Of a DNA stretch of 64,000 nucleotides, positions 44,237-54,195 are shown one piece after another. The number at the start of each line of letters is the position of its first letter. Within the stretch, counting starts at the first letter, position 1. The position numbers were made by a program, and so were the translations under genes. The notes under the pieces were generated by a model, which worked only from the letters and a program-made list of their open reading frames with translations, searched no databases and was not told the DNA's origin. The stretch spans positions 82,949,772 through 83,013,771 of the forward strand of contig CM042160.1 in assembly GCA_023376005.1 (NCBI GenBank). The letters run 5' to 3'. Origin of the DNA: Doryteuthis pealeii (Eukaryota; Mollusca; Cephalopoda; Myopsida; Loliginidae).

Positions 44237-44465
44237 GAGAATTTGAAATGTACTTGTATGTTAAATTTCAAAAGCAGCAACCCCATAGCTTAAATTAAGT
44301 CAAATATATTCCCTTTCTTAGAATGATTTTCAAAATGATTTTAATGTTTTTTCTGGACGTATTTATTTTTAAAAAATCTAATTTGCTTTGCAAACTTGCT
44401 TTACCCTAATCTCAATTATCTACCCAGAGCTGAATGGGTGACCCAATGGGTCACGTTTTGTCTAG

Positions 44466-44480
<15 letters not shown>
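43617..44480. other. F1 deletion derivative, (GA)n, AT-rich
   Basis: 43,678-43,868 is the ribozyme-less F1 foldback; (GA)n at 44,201-44,233. No gene. Confidence 0.65.
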
Positions 44481-44536
<56 letters not shown>

Positions 44537-44679
44537 ATATAGATAAAAGGTGGCTTACCGGTGAATATGGGCACGGTCGTTAGAGGTGCACAGAATCCAG
44601 GGGTTAAGTTCGTGATAAAACAAATACAAAGTGCTCAATACAAAGTAGAGCAAATTTATTAAAGAAATGGATACAACAG

Positions 44680-44718
44680 AAACCTACTCGAGTTTCACCA
44701 TTAGGATCTTCAGGGTTA
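44680..44718 (-). ncRNA. Hammerhead motif (F3), left arm
   Basis: Reverse twin of the motif at 44,848-44,886, pointing the opposite way; same strengths and same weak stem II. Confidence 0.55.
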
Positions 44719-44847
44719 AATCCACTGAATTAATCGAGGTACCGATTAATTGCAGCCGATTACACATGTGTTCATTGAATAAGATGTTACATTATAACGT
44801 AACATCTTATTTAAGATACCTCGGTACCTCGATTAATTCAGTGGATT

Positions 44848-44886
44848 TAACCCTGAAGATCCTAATGGTGAAACTCGAGTAGGTTT
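44848..44886 (+). ncRNA. Hammerhead motif (F3), right arm
   Basis: Stem I AACC/GGTT, core CTGAAGA, GAAA, stem III ACT-CG-AGT, cleavage after TA. Stem II TCC-TAAT-GGT keeps only two C-G pairs plus a T-T mismatch beside the core. Confidence 0.55.
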
Positions 44887-44912
44887 CTATTGTATCCATT
44901 TCTTTAATAAAT

Positions 44913-44956
<44 letters not shown>

Positions 44957-44959
<3 letters not shown>

Positions 44960-45200
44960 AGGTGTGTCAGAAAAGTATTGCGTTTTTTTGTACTTTTTGA
45001 CACACCTTGTATTCTGAAAAAAAGTTACATTCATTAATTTTTTTCAGAATACAAGGTGTGTCAAAAAAGTACCAAGTTTAAAGTTATATTTACAAAGATA
45101 GAAATAAAGAATGAATGGGATGTTAATTTTTTTTTCAGAATACAAGGTGTGTCAAAAAGTACAAAAAATTTTGATACTTTTTTGACACACCTTGTATATA
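44957..45200. mobile_element. Tc1/mariner-type hairpin MITE, A2 copy
   Basis: ACAAGGTGTGTC ends with short hairpins and CTGAAAAA linkers, as at 18,286-18,533. Confidence 0.65.
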
Positions 45201-46424
45201 TAGTCATATATCTTATATATATGTAGACTTTTAAAGTAAGATCTGTTCTAAAATGATAATTTTTATAATAAATATTCAACTGAGGTTGTCATCTCTATCC
45301 ATCAGCAAAGACCACTTACCTGTTTATATTGTTTAAACTCTGACAAAAATGAATGGATTAAAATCCAACCTACAAAAAATCCGCATCTCTCTGTGTGAAT
45401 TACACAATTCAAAAAAGCAATGAGTGGAAATAAAAGTCAAAAGATTGGAAATTTTTTTCAAGGTCAATCGGATTAACTTTTTCTTCTTTTTCTTTTTTTT
45501 CTTTTTTCTTTTTTCTTCTTTTTTTTTTTTTTTCTTCTTTTTTTCTTCTTTTCTTCTTCTTCATTTTTTTCTTTCTTTCTTCTTTTTTTTTCTTCCTTTT
45601 TTTTCTCGTTCATTAAATCTGATTTGTCATTTGAATGAGTTGGATTGAATCAGAGTTGACAGGATAATTTGACAGGTTCAATAGTTTAATCCAAATGAAG
45701 TGTGGGGGCATGTGTATGCATGCGTGTGCATATATATGTGTGTGTGAGTGTACGTGTGTGTGTGTGTATGTGTAGTGCACACGTTAAATAGTTTATTCTT
45801 TATGAAGTGTGAGGGCATGTGTATGCATGTGTGTATGTGAGTATGTGAATGTGTGTGTGTGCGTGTACGTGTGTGTGTAGAGCACAGGTTAAATAGTTTA
45901 ATCCAAATGAAGTGTGGGGGTGTGTGTATGTATGTATGTGCATATATATGTGTGTGTGCATGTGTGTGTGTGTTGCACACAGGTTCAATAGTTTAATTCT
46001 TATGAAGTGTGGAGGCATGTGTGTATGTATGCATGTATGTGCATATGCATGTGTGTGTTATGTGTGTTGTGCGTGTGTGTGTACATGTGTGCATGTATGT
46101 GCGTGTGTGTGTGTATAATGTGCACAGGTTCAATAGTTTAATGCTTATGAAGTGCGTGTATGTGTGTGTGTGTTTATATATGTGTGTGTACATGTGTGTC
46201 TGTATGTGTATATGCATGTGGGTGTTGCATACAGGTTCAATAGTTTAATTCTTATGAAGTGTGGGACGTGTATATGCATGTGAGTGCATATGTATGTGTG
46301 TGTATGTGTGTGTGTTGTGTGTGTAAAAGTATGTTATGCACAGGTCCAATAGTTTAATCTTTATGAAGTGAGTGAGTGTATGCATGTGTGTGTGTGTGTG
46401 TTTTGTGTGTGTGTGGTGTGTGTG

Positions 46425-46455
<31 letters not shown>

Positions 46456-46605
46456 TGTTTGTGTGTGTGTGTGTGTGTATTTTCTTTTAGGCAAATAGGG
46501 TTAACCCCGTATGATTGAATGACATTTTGACAGATTCAATAGCTTAATCCTTACAAAGTATGTGTCTGCTCATGTGCATACGTGTATGTATGAATGCATG
46601 CATGC

Positions 46606-46637
<32 letters not shown>

Positions 46638-47349
46638 TTTTCTTTTAGGCAAATTGGGGTTAACCCCATAACAATATAAACACGATTAGGGCCACGTCTT
46701 TAAGTGCAATGTAATGTGAGTTTATGTCATGAGTAAATGATCCGGGCGATCCGTTGTTTTCTTTGTTGCTGATTCATTTATGTGGATCTAGTTTTATGAT
46801 TTAAAGGTTTGTAATGTACAGCTCAAAAGTCAGTCCATCATCCAATGAAGAAGAAGGTGTGGGGATTAATAAAAATAAAATTAAATCAAATAAAAATAAA
46901 TAAAACAAAAGTAAAACAAAATTAAATATATATATATATTTACCAACCCCTCCGCACGAGCAGGATGTGACACAAGGTCAATTTCTTAAACGGAGTTTAT
47001 TAGGTCTGAATTCAGAATTTTCTTTCTCCTAGACCGGTTGCCTGTCCATGGTTAAAGAGCCCAGTTTGCCATACTATTTTAACCCATAGCTGGAGGGAGA
47101 GTAGGATACATACCTTTTCCAAGGGTATTAGTGTTAAGTGAAATGCAATTACCATGTCCAGGATTTGAACAACAAAATTAAATATAGAAAAATAAAATGA
47201 CACAAAAAGTGACAATCTCCCAGAATGCTTCAGACCGGAAGAATCTTCTGGGCATGTGTAGAAAAAAACCAAATTCTTGGCGCCAAAAAAGGACTCTCAT
47301 GCCTTTTTATCCCAAGACTTTGAAGAAAAAATACCTACATATGATGTTA
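45201..47349. repeat. A2 simple-repeat and minisatellite block
   Basis: Pyrimidine tract 45,478-45,607; eight-unit compound GT minisatellite 45,670-46,660 with a much longer GT stretch at 46,385-46,480; unclassified to 46,960; reverse SINE about 46,960-47,175. No gene. Confidence 0.8.
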
Positions 47350-48056
47350 AACTGTATCTAGTGGACCTCTGGGGAGTGTGTAGTATTCCTTTATTGCCAT
47401 TACTCCCAGGTCCACTCTGATCCAATGGCTCCCATTTAAGAGTTAAATAGATTGCTCAGGAAATAATTCCTCTCAAAGAAGTAGTGTGAATCAATAAATA
47501 AAAGTCTTACCCTAAGGTTATCCTCATTTTTGTTCCTTTCACTTCTTTCCCTCAATTCTCTTTCAGCTTACCAGACCACAAGAAGGAAGAACCAATTATA
47601 TTCCGCCCTGTCGGCTGGGGCGTTAGAATGCACTGACTGCACCTCTGCAGAGGGGTAAGACTCCCCCAATGGGGCCACCTGTTGGCCGTGGGTGGCAACC
47701 TGTGATGCTTAAGGATAGAACCCAGGTGGATGAGCAGTTCATGACATGCAATACTCCACTTTGGCCATATCTTGGGCTAGACGGGCGGTCAGAGAGGCCC
47801 CCTCTGATCAATCAGCTGGTCACGTCGAGCCCTAGCACCTATATGATTTTCCAAACCCTATTGCCCTTATGGCAAGCCCCAACCCCTTTTTATCATATGG
47901 GTGCTAGAAGGCGGTGGCTGCAGGTCTACATGTCCTGGGAATGACGTTAAACTCTATCTGATGGTGAGGTTCCAGTTTTGGAGGTTTGGAGAATGTGGAG
48001 CACCCCATTCATCACCATTGCTCCCTGGTCCACTCTGACCCGGAGTGGTAGTACCT
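47350..48056 (-). repeat. Dispersed repeat D, reverse, A2
   Basis: Counterpart of 20.66-21.38 kb. Ends at GTAGTACCTGTTAG, where the ribozyme foldback begins. Confidence 0.65.
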
Positions 48057-48400
48057 GTTAGGTGAGCGATATAACAAATACAAAGTGCTCAATATTAAGT
48101 AGAGCAAATTTATTATAAAATAGGTACAAGAGATAACCTACTCGAGTTTCACCATAAGGATCTTCAGGGTTAAATCCGCTGAATTGATCGAGACACCGAT
48201 TAATAGCAGTTGATTTCACGTGCGTGGTCATTACATTAAAATGTTTGTTGACAACGAGCATTTTAATGCAATGACCACACACGTGAAATTGACAGCTATT
48301 AATCGGTGTCTCGATTAATTCAGTTGATTTAACCTGAGATCCTTATGGTGAAACTCGAGTAGGTTATCTCTTGTACCCATTTTATAATATGTATGTATAT
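48057..48400. mobile_element. F3 foldback, indel-damaged copy
   Basis: Left-arm hammerhead (minus 48,134-48,172) is intact, while the right arm has lost a C and an A in TAACCCTGAAGATCC (48,331-48,341), destroying the core. The twin at 52,201-52,239 is intact, fitting sequencing error. Confidence 0.7.
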
Positions 48401-48939
48401 TATATATATATGTTGGTGTTTTTATAAAGAAAAATAAAGTGCTTGATTACAGGTGTAAGAACTATATTTTTCATTAAGAAATACTAAACAATTAAAAAGT
48501 GTTTGTTTACCATTGGTTTCAAATCAAGTGTATTAGCTGTTTATCTTCAAGACAACTTTGAATTAATAATTATTCAAAGTCATTAGTCTTGATAAGCGGA
48601 TAATACACTGATTTGAAAACCAATGGGTAACAAACACTTTTTAATTGTATAGTATTTCTTAATGAATGAAATATAGCTCTTACACCTGTAATTAAGCACT
48701 TTTATTTTCCTTTATAAAACACTATATATATATATATATATTATATATATTTTATAGGTGCTATATTTCTAAGCAGACTGTGCTCAATTCATTGATAGAG
48801 CATTTATATCTAAGTTAAGGTAGTAGGGACATAGAGTCATACCTGGTTACTGACAGTTTCTTGCCTATGCGATCTTCAGACCAAATTTGGTTTGAAGATC
48901 GCATGTGTTGACTCCATGTCCCCACTACCTTAACCTCAA

Positions 48940-48960
<21 letters not shown>
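48401..48960. mobile_element. Palindrome P1 and F4 hammerhead foldback
   Basis: P1 48,415-48,720: arms of about 140 bp (AAAATAAAGTGCTTGATTACAG and inverse), no hammerhead core. F4 48,760-48,940 with a minus hammerhead at 48,842-48,885. Clean copies are at 52,285-52,590 and 52,620-52,805. Confidence 0.7.
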
Positions 48961-48970
<10 letters not shown>

Positions 48971-49263
48971 AATGGGTACAAGAGATAACCTACTCGAGTT
49001 TCACCATAAGGTCCTTATGACCACACATGTGAAATTGACTGCTATTTAATTGCTGTCTCGATTAATTCAGTGGATTTTAACCCTGAAGATCCCTATGGTG
49101 AAACTCGAGTAGGTTATCTCTTGTACCCATTTTATAATAAATTTGCTCTACTTAGTATTGAGCACTTTGTATTTGTTATAATCGCTGACTTACCCCTCTG
49201 AATTCTACACTTAACAAACCATCGTGACCAAATTCACCAGTAAGTCAACTTTTCCTTTATAAA

Positions 49264-49295
<32 letters not shown>

Positions 49296-49610
49296 AAAAT
49301 GGAAAAGGAATTGAATCCGACAATATGAGGAAAAATGAGTAAAAAAAGAAAAGTTAAATGGATAAAATGAATTTAATCGATCACTTACACATGTGTTTCG
49401 GTCAGTTTATGTGTGTGAAAATATTTCGCACACATACAAGAATAAAAAAAATAAATATTCACTCTGATGAAGGTCGATTAAGGTCGATTCTTGTATGTGT
49501 GTGAAATATTTTTCACACACATAAAAACTGATGACCGAAACACATGTGTAAGTGATCGATTAAATTCATTTTATCCATTTACTTTTCTTTTCTTTACTCC
49601 TTTTTCTCAA
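48961..49610. mobile_element. F3 and F1 foldbacks, indel-rich copy
   Basis: F3-type right arm with a plus hammerhead at 49,078-49,116; its left arm lacks the core. F1 foldback 49,290-49,610 with a plus motif at 49,459-49,555, whose stem II carries extra bases not in the clean copy. Confidence 0.65.
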
Positions 49611-50490
49611 TATATATATATATAATATATATATAATACATATATATATATACATATATATATACATATGTGTTGTATTGTTGTACTATCACACTTGAAG
49701 AGGTAGTAATAAGCCAATGTACAGTATTATTAGGAGAGTGCTCAATATCTGTGATAGAGCGTTAACAAATGAATAAACAGATAAATAATAAATATATATA
49801 TTTAGTATATAGAGTCATCCACAGACACGTGTTTCGACTTATCAAGTCTCTTCAGTGTGGCTAGACATTTTGTAAGCTACCTACAGCCGGAATTGGAATC
49901 CGATCGGTTGGGTGTCAGTCCGACACCTTAACCATTAGGCTGTCATCACTTACAGAATGCGAAGGAGAATTTAACTGTTTTAATACACACATCGCTTTGT
50001 ATGTAAAGGCCGTCATAGAGTGCTCCATCCCTTATACAGGAGAGCGTTGCGTTTATATTCATTGTATGGAAACAGGTCCGCTACCATTGGTTTCATGCTA
50101 TCCAAACTTAATTATTTAACTTAATTGAAAAATCATTAGGTAGCAAAAGTTTTTTGAAAATGATAAAAATATAGTCAAATCTATTGTGCGTTTGTTTACT
50201 GTATCTGCAAGTCACCTGTTTGTTTAGGTGTTTATGCGTGTTATGTATATAAAGTCGGATGCACCTGTTCTGTTCATATGTGTGCATATGCTGGCATGCA
50301 TGCACACATAAATACATGTAAGAAGTATGTGATATATATATATATACAGCGCAATACCAGCATGCTGACAAGGATGTTTTAAACAATACTGCAACAAGCT
50401 GTGCTACTCATGTGCCTGAGTTGGCGAGGCTAGTATCAAACCCAGAATCTTGTGGTTCCAATCCATATGCTCTACCAGCCCCTTAGAAAA
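49611..50490 (-). mobile_element. tRNA-like plus hammerhead element (F2) and SINE S2
   Basis: Hammerhead minus 49,819-49,860, tRNA-like head minus 49,883-49,945, S2 head minus about 50,395-50,485. As in the clean copy at 53.5-54.3 kb. Confidence 0.7.
49819..49860 (-). ncRNA. Hammerhead ribozyme (F2), second copy
   Basis: Identical motif to 53,673-53,714, inside the indel-rich block. Confidence 0.8.
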
Positions 50491-51530
50491 AAGGTAATCC
50501 TTAACTTGTTCCTCGTAAATTCCTACCATAAAATAAACTGAACATTCATTTATTGTCTGTGTTTTTGCAATAAATCTTTTATTTTTCTTGCACCCGTTAT
50601 TTTACAATACTAAATTATATTCCTTTATTTATTTTAATATTCATTTCAATGTGTTATATACTTTTGTGTATACTTTTGTATATACTTTTGTGTATACTTT
50701 TTACTTTTTAAATTCCTACCATAAAATTAGGCTTGGCTCAGATAATGCCCAAGCCTAATTTTATGGTAGGAATTTACGAGTAAAAAGTTGAAGATTACCT
50801 CTTGTTGTTTATTTTAATATATTCAGTATTGTAATATAATGGGTGCAAGAAAAATAAAACATTTATTGCAAAACACGGACATAAAATGAGGGTTCAGTTT
50901 ATTTTATGGTAGGAATTACGAGGAAAAAGTTAAGATTACCAGAAAAAATAGAACTTACTAATTCGGTTAAATCAAACTTAATGGACCTAAATTCTACCAT
51001 CATATGTCACTCTGCTGAAAGAAAATATATAATAAAAATCAGGAATTAACCAAATTTAATGAAATTTTCAGTGTTGATATATTAATGAATAAAAGATATA
51101 ATGCACCAGTTATTTCATTTGAAAACTTTTACATTTTTTCAGGTCAGTTAACCTTGAATCACGTATCTTTGAGAATCTGTATTACACCTCAAAGATATAT
51201 AGTTCAAAGTTAACTGACCCTGAAAAAATGTAAAAGTTTTAAAATAAAAAATAACTGGTGCATTATATCTTTATTCATTAATATATCAACACTAAAAAAT
51301 TTCATTAAATTTGGTTAATTCCCTGATTTTTTGGTATTTTTTTTTTCTTTCGGCTGGTGGTGACACACGATGCTGGAATTTAGGTCTGTTAACTTTGATT
51401 TAACCACTAATTCAACCAAGTTCATTATGAAAAGCAAAAAAAAAAAAAATGGCAGGAAAAAAAGAAAGGGGAGAGAAGGGGGGAGGGAAAAAGGGGGGGA
51501 AGGGGGTGGATCCTTTGATGAAATTAAAAT
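50491..51530. mobile_element. Palindromes P2 and P3, indel-rich copy
   Basis: P2 50,493-50,945, P3 50,950-51,430, then A- and G-rich runs. Counterparts at 22.9-24.0 and 54.3-55.4 kb. Confidence 0.7.
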
Positions 51531-51840
51531 GTCTAGAAATAAGATTGATGTAGGACCCACTTTTCTGTGTCCACTGGTCAGTCAATTAAAAGACGAGTGA
51601 AGGTTGTTTTAAAAAAAAAAAAAAAAAAGAAACCTGTTACGATGTTGGTACCACTTCCCCCTGGAATGTCGGCTGCGGCTGGTGTAGCAGCTCACATAGA
51701 TTTGAGCAAGACAAATGGAGAAAGACTGGGCACCCTTCCTCTTTTTAGCGGTTTGCTGANAGGAGCGGTGTGTAAAGCCTGCAGGTCGGGACTACATTGC
51801 TCCTTGGCATGACTGTTGTAAACCTCATATCTGATGGGTG
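51531..51840. other. Junction with single N
   Basis: Sequence degrades after about 51,640 relative to the clean copy (extra GCTGCG, altered spacing). An N at 51,760 is followed by 80 bases that only partly resemble repeat D. Probable unresolved join. Confidence 0.65.
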
Positions 51841-52004
51841 ATGGTTCCAGTTTGGAGGTGGAGAATGTGGAGCACCCCCATTCATCACCATGCTCCCTGG
51901 TCCACTCTGACCCGGAGGTAGTACCTGTTAGGTGAGCGATTATAACAAATACAAAGTGCTCAATATTAAGTAGAGCAAATTTATTATAAAATAGGTACAA
52001 GAGA

Positions 52005-52043
52005 TAACCTACTCGAGTTTCACCATAAGGATCTTCAGGGTTA
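52005..52043 (-). ncRNA. Hammerhead motif (F3), opposite arm
   Basis: Same motif on minus, core at 52,038-52,032, stem I complete. Confidence 0.6.
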
Positions 52044-52200
52044 AATCCGCTGAATTGATCGAGACACCGATTAATAGCAGTTGATTTCACGTGCGTGGTC
52101 ATTACATTAAAATGTTTGTTGACAACGAGCATTTTAATGCAATGACCACACACGTGAAATTGACAGCTATTAATCGGTGTCTCGATTAATTCAGTTGATT

Positions 52201-52239
52201 TAACCCTGAAGATCCTTATGGTGAAACTCGAGTAGGTTA
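52201..52239 (+). ncRNA. Hammerhead motif (F3)
   Basis: Stem I TAACC/GGTTA (5 perfect pairs), core CTGAAGA (52,206-52,212), stem II TCC-TTAT-GGT, GAAA (52,223-52,226), stem III ACT-CG-AGT, cleavage after A52,234. Weakness: T-T mismatch at the first stem II pair. Confidence 0.6.
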
Positions 52240-52284
52240 TCTCTTGTACCCATTTTATAATATGTATGTATATATATATATATA

Positions 52285-52588
52285 TGTTGGTGTTTTATAA
52301 AGAAAAATAAAGTGCTTGATTACAGGTGTAAGAACTATATTTATTCATTAAGAAATACTATACAATTAAAAAGTGTTTGTTACCATTGGTTTCAAATCAG
52401 TGTATTAGCTGTTTATCTTCAAGACAACTTTGAATTATAATTATTCAAAGTCATTAGTCTTGATAAGCGGATAATACACTGATTTGAAACCAATGGTAAC
52501 AAACACTTTTTAATTGTATAGTATTTCTTAATGAATGAATATAGCTCTTACACCTGTAATTAAGCACTTTATTTTCCTTTATAAAACA

Positions 52589-52590
<2 letters not shown>
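52285..52590. mobile_element. Palindrome P1, clean copy
   Basis: Arms of about 140 bp around CTTTGAATTATAATTATTCAAAG. Bounded by (TA)n. No coding or ribozyme core. Confidence 0.75.
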
Positions 52591-52619
<29 letters not shown>

Positions 52620-52627
<8 letters not shown>

Positions 52628-52808
52628 GCTATATTTCTAAGCAGACTGTGCTCAATATCATTGATAGAGCATTTATATCTAAGTTAAGGTAGTAGGGACA
52701 TAGAGTCAATACCTGGTTACTGACAGTTTCTTGCCTATGCGATCTTCAGACCAAATTTGGTTTGAAGATCGCATGTGTTGACTCCATGTCCCCACTACCT
52801 TAACTCAA

Positions 52809-52830
<22 letters not shown>
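52620..52830. mobile_element. F4 foldback with hammerhead
   Basis: Arms meet at CAGACCAAATTTGGTTTG (52,747-52,764). The left arm carries the minus hammerhead at 52,712-52,755. The right arm has TTTGAAGATCGCATG but lacks GAAA. Confidence 0.7.
52712..52755 (-). ncRNA. Hammerhead motif (F4)
   Basis: Minus: stem I TTTGGT with ACCAGG (four Watson-Crick pairs, two G-U), core CTGAAGA, stem II of T-A, mismatch, G-C, C-G, then GAAA, stem III ACT-GTC-AGT, cleavage after TA. Plausible but with an imperfect stem II. Confidence 0.5.
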
Positions 52831-52839
<9 letters not shown>

Positions 52840-52844
52840 AATGG

Positions 52845-53128
52845 GTACAAGAGATAACCTACTCGAGTTTCACCATAAGGTCCTTATGACCACACATGTG
52901 AAATTGACTGCTATTAATTGCTGTCTCGATTAATTCAGTGGATTTAACCCTGAAGATCCCTATGGTGAAACTCGAGTAGGTTATCTCTTGTACCCATTTT
53001 ATAATAAATTTGCTCTACTTAGTATTGAGCACTTTGTATTTGTTATATCGCTGACTTACCCCTCTGAATTCTACACTTACAAACCATCGTGACCAAATTC
53101 ACCAGTAAGTCAACTTTTCCTTTATAAA

Positions 53129-53140
<12 letters not shown>
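52845..53140 (+). mobile_element. F3-type element with plus hammerhead
   Basis: Right-arm hammerhead 52,945-52,983 (TAACC/GGTTA, CTGAAGA, GAAA, ACT-CG-AGT). The left arm is truncated before its core. Ends in a (TA)n. Confidence 0.6.
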
Positions 53141-53154
<14 letters not shown>

Positions 53155-53160
<6 letters not shown>

Positions 53161-53464
53161 AAAATGGAAAAGGAATTGAATCCGACAATATGAGGAAAAA
53201 TGAGTAAAGAAAAGAAAAGTAAATGGATAAAATGAATTTAATCGATCACTTACACATGTGTTTCGGTCAGTTTATGTGTGTGAAAATATTTCGCACACAT
53301 ACAAGAATAAAAAAATAAATATTCACTCTGATGAAGGTCGATTAAGGTCGATTCTTGTATGTGTGTGAAATATTTTCACACACATAAACTGACCGAAACA
53401 CATGTGTAAGTGATCGATTAAATTCATTTTATCCATTTACTTTTCTTTTCTTTACTCCTTTTTC

Positions 53465-53475
<11 letters not shown>
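53155..53475. mobile_element. F1 foldback, clean copy
   Basis: Arms about 53,190-53,325 and 53,330-53,465; the plus hammerhead is 53,333-53,413. Bounded by (TA)n. Confidence 0.75.
53333..53413 (+). ncRNA. Hammerhead motif (F1)
   Basis: Stem I TCACT/AGTGA, core CTGATGA (53,338-53,344), extra A, stem II GGTC/GACC with a long GTATGTGTGTG/CACACACAT hairpin, GAAA (53,395-53,398), stem III ACA-CATG-TGT, cleavage after A53,408. Confidence 0.6.
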
Positions 53476-53510
<35 letters not shown>

Positions 53511-53672
53511 CATATATATATCAATGTGTATTGTTGGTACTATCACACTTGAAGAGGTAGTAATAAGCCAATGTACAGTATTATTAGGAGAGTGCTCAAT
53601 ATCTGTGATAGAGCGTTAACAAATGAATAAACAGATAAATAATAAATATATATATTTAGTATATAGAGTCAT

Positions 53673-53714
53673 CCACAGACACGTGTTTCGACTTATCAAG
53701 TCTCTTCAGTGTGG
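53673..53714 (-). ncRNA. Hammerhead ribozyme, intact (F2)
   Basis: CCACA, CTGAAGA, GACTT-GAT-AAGTC, GAAA, CA-CG-TG, TC, TGTGG: stems I and II perfectly paired, GTC cleavage triplet. Stem III is self-complementary (CACGTG), which would permit dimer formation. Confidence 0.85.
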
Positions 53715-53736
53715 CTAGACATTTTGTAAGCTACCT

Positions 53737-53799
53737 ACAGCCGGAATTGAAATCCGATCGGTTGGGTGTCAGTCCGACACCTTAACCATTAGGCTGTCA
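53737..53799 (-). other. tRNA-like (Arg-like) Pol III head
   Basis: GCCTAATGGTTAAGGTGTCG matches an A-box/D arm of the tRNA-Arg style. ATCGGATTTCAATTCCGG forms a T-arm-like hairpin with a weak B box (the indel-rich copy at 49,883 reads GGATTCCAATTCC). ACAG/CTGT ends can pair. Not a functional tRNA; no clean anticodon arm. Confidence 0.55.
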
Positions 53800-54195
53800 T
53801 CACTTACAGAATGCGAAGGAGATTTTAACTGTTTTAATACACACATCGCTTTGTATGTAAAGGCCGTCATAGAGTGCTCCATCCCTTATACAGGAGAGCG
53901 TTGCGTTTATATTCATTTGTATGGAAACAGGTCCGCTACCATTGGTTTCATGCTATCCAAACTTAATTATTTAACTTAATTGAAAAATCATTAGGTAGCA
54001 AAAGTTTTTTGAAAATGATAAAAATATAGTCAAATCTATTGTGCGTTTGTTTAACTGTATCTGCAAGTCACCTGTTTGTTTAGGTGTTTATGCGTGTTAT
54101 GTATAAAGTCGGATGCACCTGTTCTGTTCATATGTGTGCATATGCTGGCATGCATGCACACATAAATACATGTAAGAAGTATGTGATATATATAT

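Larger units (their letters stand above)
44540..44915. mobile_element. F3 foldback with back-to-back hammerheads
   Basis: Arms about 44,665-44,785 and 44,790-44,912 around ACATTATAACGT, in a (TA)n tract. Each arm has a hammerhead: minus 44,680-44,718 and plus 44,848-44,886. A1 has F7 in the same tract instead. Confidence 0.8.
47960..51740. repeat. Inner 3.9-kb tandem copy, indel-rich (possible false duplication)
   Basis: Matches 51,840-55,580 almost base for base, but carries scattered one-base gains and losses, mostly in homopolymers or short runs, with very few substitutions. Examples are an extra T near 48,418, lost bases near 48,334 and 48,790, and extra T's near 49,035 and 49,075. It ends at an N (51,760) followed by about 80 garbled bases before the next copy begins. 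That error profile is what uncorrected long-read sequence gives, so this copy may not exist in the animal. Confidence 0.75.
51940..52260. mobile_element. F3 foldback, intact, two hammerheads
   Basis: Arms about 51,960-52,110 and 52,115-52,260 around TGTTGACAACGAG. The ends carry the AGTGCTCAAT and GTAGAGCAAATTTATTA sequence shared across families F2-F5. Hammerheads point outward from the centre on opposite strands. Confidence 0.8.
53520..54195 (-). mobile_element. tRNA-like plus hammerhead element (F2), clean copy
   Basis: Minus strand, 5' to 3': tRNA-like region 53,799-53,737, 23 bases, then a complete hammerhead 53,714-53,673. (TA)n lies on both sides. No ORF. Looks like a Pol III-driven non-autonomous retroelement ending in a self-cleaving ribozyme. 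Confidence 0.7.
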
